Shown in pieces: positions 62,917 to 64,000 of a stretch of 64,000 nucleotides of DNA; the first letter of the stretch is position 1; each line of letters opens with the position of its first letter. A model generated the notes under the pieces. That model searched no databases, was not told the origin of the DNA, and saw nothing but the letters and a program-made list of their open reading frames with translations. The position numbers were made by a program, and so were the translations under genes. The stretch is from Acanthacorydalis orientalis (Eukaryota > Arthropoda > Insecta > Megaloptera > Corydalidae): NCBI GenBank assembly GCA_034766995.1, contig CM068322.1, positions 32,901,439 through 32,965,438 on the forward strand, in the 5' to 3' direction.

Positions 62917-64000
62917 TTATTTTTTCTTTCGTTTTCTATCTAAAGCATTAAGTTCACTTTGTTGTAGCGACGCACTTGAATAGATTTCTTTAACTTTACG
63001 TTTACGTTCGAGATCACTGAAAAATATTATTTATGAAACATATCATTACTTCAAAAAAAAATTATGAACTAAATTTAAAGATAATCTAAATACCTTTCAA
63101 CTTGTTTATTAATCTTTAATTTTCTCAAGAACGCATTATCTTTTCGAATCTCACGTAACGCTCCTTTCATTTCTTTCTTATATTTATGTAATAATTTTTC
63201 TCTTTCTGCTTTTTCTTTCGATGTTACTCGATGCTTCTTTGTATCAAACCTAAAAGATAAATAAATAGAAACAAATGAATACCATTTATGAAATTTAAAA
63301 AATTTACATACACTTTCTGAATATTTGGTTCATAGAGTCGCAATGCTTTTGGTCTTTTTTTCTCATACATCAAAAATTCTAATTTTTTGTTTTTCTGTCC
63401 ATTTGTAACGTGAAGGATAAGTTTCTCCAAATCTTTTTGGACATCATTCGGATAAAAATCTCCTTTTATCTTTCGAAGTAAGTCGAGAATGGGTTCAAAT
63501 ATTTCACAACTTGAATCTAAGCCTTCTAAATTTGTATAAAACTCAGAACACAATCTTAGGGCACACCAAAAACTTCTTACTTTAAAGTCGTTGTCTATGT
63601 TCTTCTTTGTAAAATCGGATGATTTCATAATCAAATCCGTTTTAGCTACATGACGATTTTTTAAAACTAATATCGAATTTAAACCAGAAGTAATCTTAAA
63701 GGGTGGAATAACTCGAATCATACACATTAGAGATTTCGGTACCGACATATATATTACACCCCGAAGAAAGTTTATCGCTGGAGGGAAGAAACGTTTTGAT
63801 AGAAACGTGTACTAAAAAAATGTCAAAATAATACTTTGTGATCAATTTAAAATATATTACACAATTTACCTCTAAAACTAACGTTACTAAAAACAATCCG
63901 GTCGTTATATCTCTCCTCGATTTGACATTACACCTCGTCAACATTTGTCCGATGAACACTAAGGATGGAGTAACAACTTGATGACGAAAGTCCGATGTAG
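62917..64000 (-). CDS. NOP14: NOP14, nucleolar small-subunit processome protein (3' exons)
   Basis: C-terminal 294 residues of NOP14, a nucleolar protein of the small-subunit processome needed for 18S rRNA maturation and 40S subunit assembly. Exons on the minus strand: 64000-63870 (partial, 5' end outside the window), 63811-63312, 63249-63094 and 63016-62917, with stop TAA at 62919-62917. All phases agree across the joins. Recognisable family segments are VTPSLVFIGQMLTRC, then RRDITTGLFLVTLVLE joined to YTFLSKRFFPPAINFLRGVI, RPKALRLYEPNIQKV, the highly conserved KYKKEMKGALREIRKDNAFL, and ERKRKVKEIY. The tail is basic (LDRKRKKK), as expected of a nucleolar protein. The family is usually about 850-900 residues, so roughly a third is visible. 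No frameshift or internal stop is seen, so the gene looks intact. ATG at 63748 is internal, not the start. Assignment is from recalled family motifs and was not checked by a search. Confidence 0.93.
63017..63093 (-). other. NOP14: NOP14 intron (last), 77 bp
   Basis: The donor follows GAAAG as GTATTT and the acceptor is ATTTTTCAG before TGATCTCGAA. The join restores AGT (Ser) and links KQVE to SDLERKRK, continuing the family pattern. Confidence 0.88.
63250..63311 (-). other. NOP14: NOP14 intron, 62 bp
   Basis: The donor GTATGT follows CAGAAAGT and the acceptor ATCTTTTAG precedes GTTTGATAC. The join restores GTG (Val), giving NIQKVFDTKKHR. Reading through without splicing would give a stretch with no family similarity. 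Confidence 0.9.
63812..63869 (-). other. NOP14: NOP14 intron, 58 bp
   Basis: Phase 0 intron. The donor GTAAAT follows TTAGAG and the acceptor TTTTTTTAG precedes TACACG. The join gives LVLEYTFLSKRF, the expected run of the family. At 58 bp it is the shortest of the three. Confidence 0.9.

Noticed and set aside
63696..63959. 87-codon minus-strand ORF
   Set aside because: Its first half is a real NOP14 exon, but it then reads through the 58-bp intron in the wrong frame; the spliced model fits the family.

Overview
This is eukaryotic, most likely animal (probably insect) DNA. About 61.3 of the 64 kb is head-to-tail satellite DNA; the last 3 kb is AT-rich unique sequence holding the 3' end of one protein gene. 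The evidence for a eukaryote is direct: the gene is NOP14, a ribosome-biogenesis gene of eukaryotes, and it is split by three short introns (58, 62 and 77 bp) with GT...AG ends. The insect guess rests on the short introns, the AT-rich intergenic DNA and the general look of the NOP14 protein, so it is inference.

Layout. (1) 1-8850: a 41-bp satellite, about 215 copies, in two subfamilies. Subfamily A (with GGATGTGTCGAC) lies at both ends, and subfamily B (with GGGTTGACGGAC) fills about 7.8 kb between them. The leftmost A block (1-297) is inverted relative to everything to its right, and the switch falls on the centre of a 35-bp near-perfect palindrome. (2) 8851-61317: an unrelated 155-bp satellite, about 340 copies, all in one orientation, with many nested higher-order repeats of 4 to 13 monomers and long segmental duplications. 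Three zones carry different variant sets. Both edge monomers are diverged and share bases that the core has lost. (3) 61318-61571: a non-satellite stretch that might be a solo LTR. (4) 61572-62600: a decayed array with a period of about 145-154 bp, interrupted by a stray copy of a piece of NOP14 exon and intron. (5) 62600-62916: AT-rich sequence with the likely poly(A) region of NOP14. (6) 62917-64000, minus strand: the last four exons of NOP14 (294 codons), cut by the window edge.

The window looks like the border between a large heterochromatic satellite block (pericentromeric, or an interstitial or subtelomeric array) and a gene-bearing flank. I see no operon, CRISPR array, mobile-element gene or RNA gene. 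The many apparent ORFs in the arrays are by-products of monomer lengths (41 and 155) that are not multiples of three. No coding biological system is hidden here. The interesting content is the architecture of the repeats: a palindromic orientation switch, dyad-symmetric monomers, layered amplification, and edges that preserve older sequence next to an essential gene.
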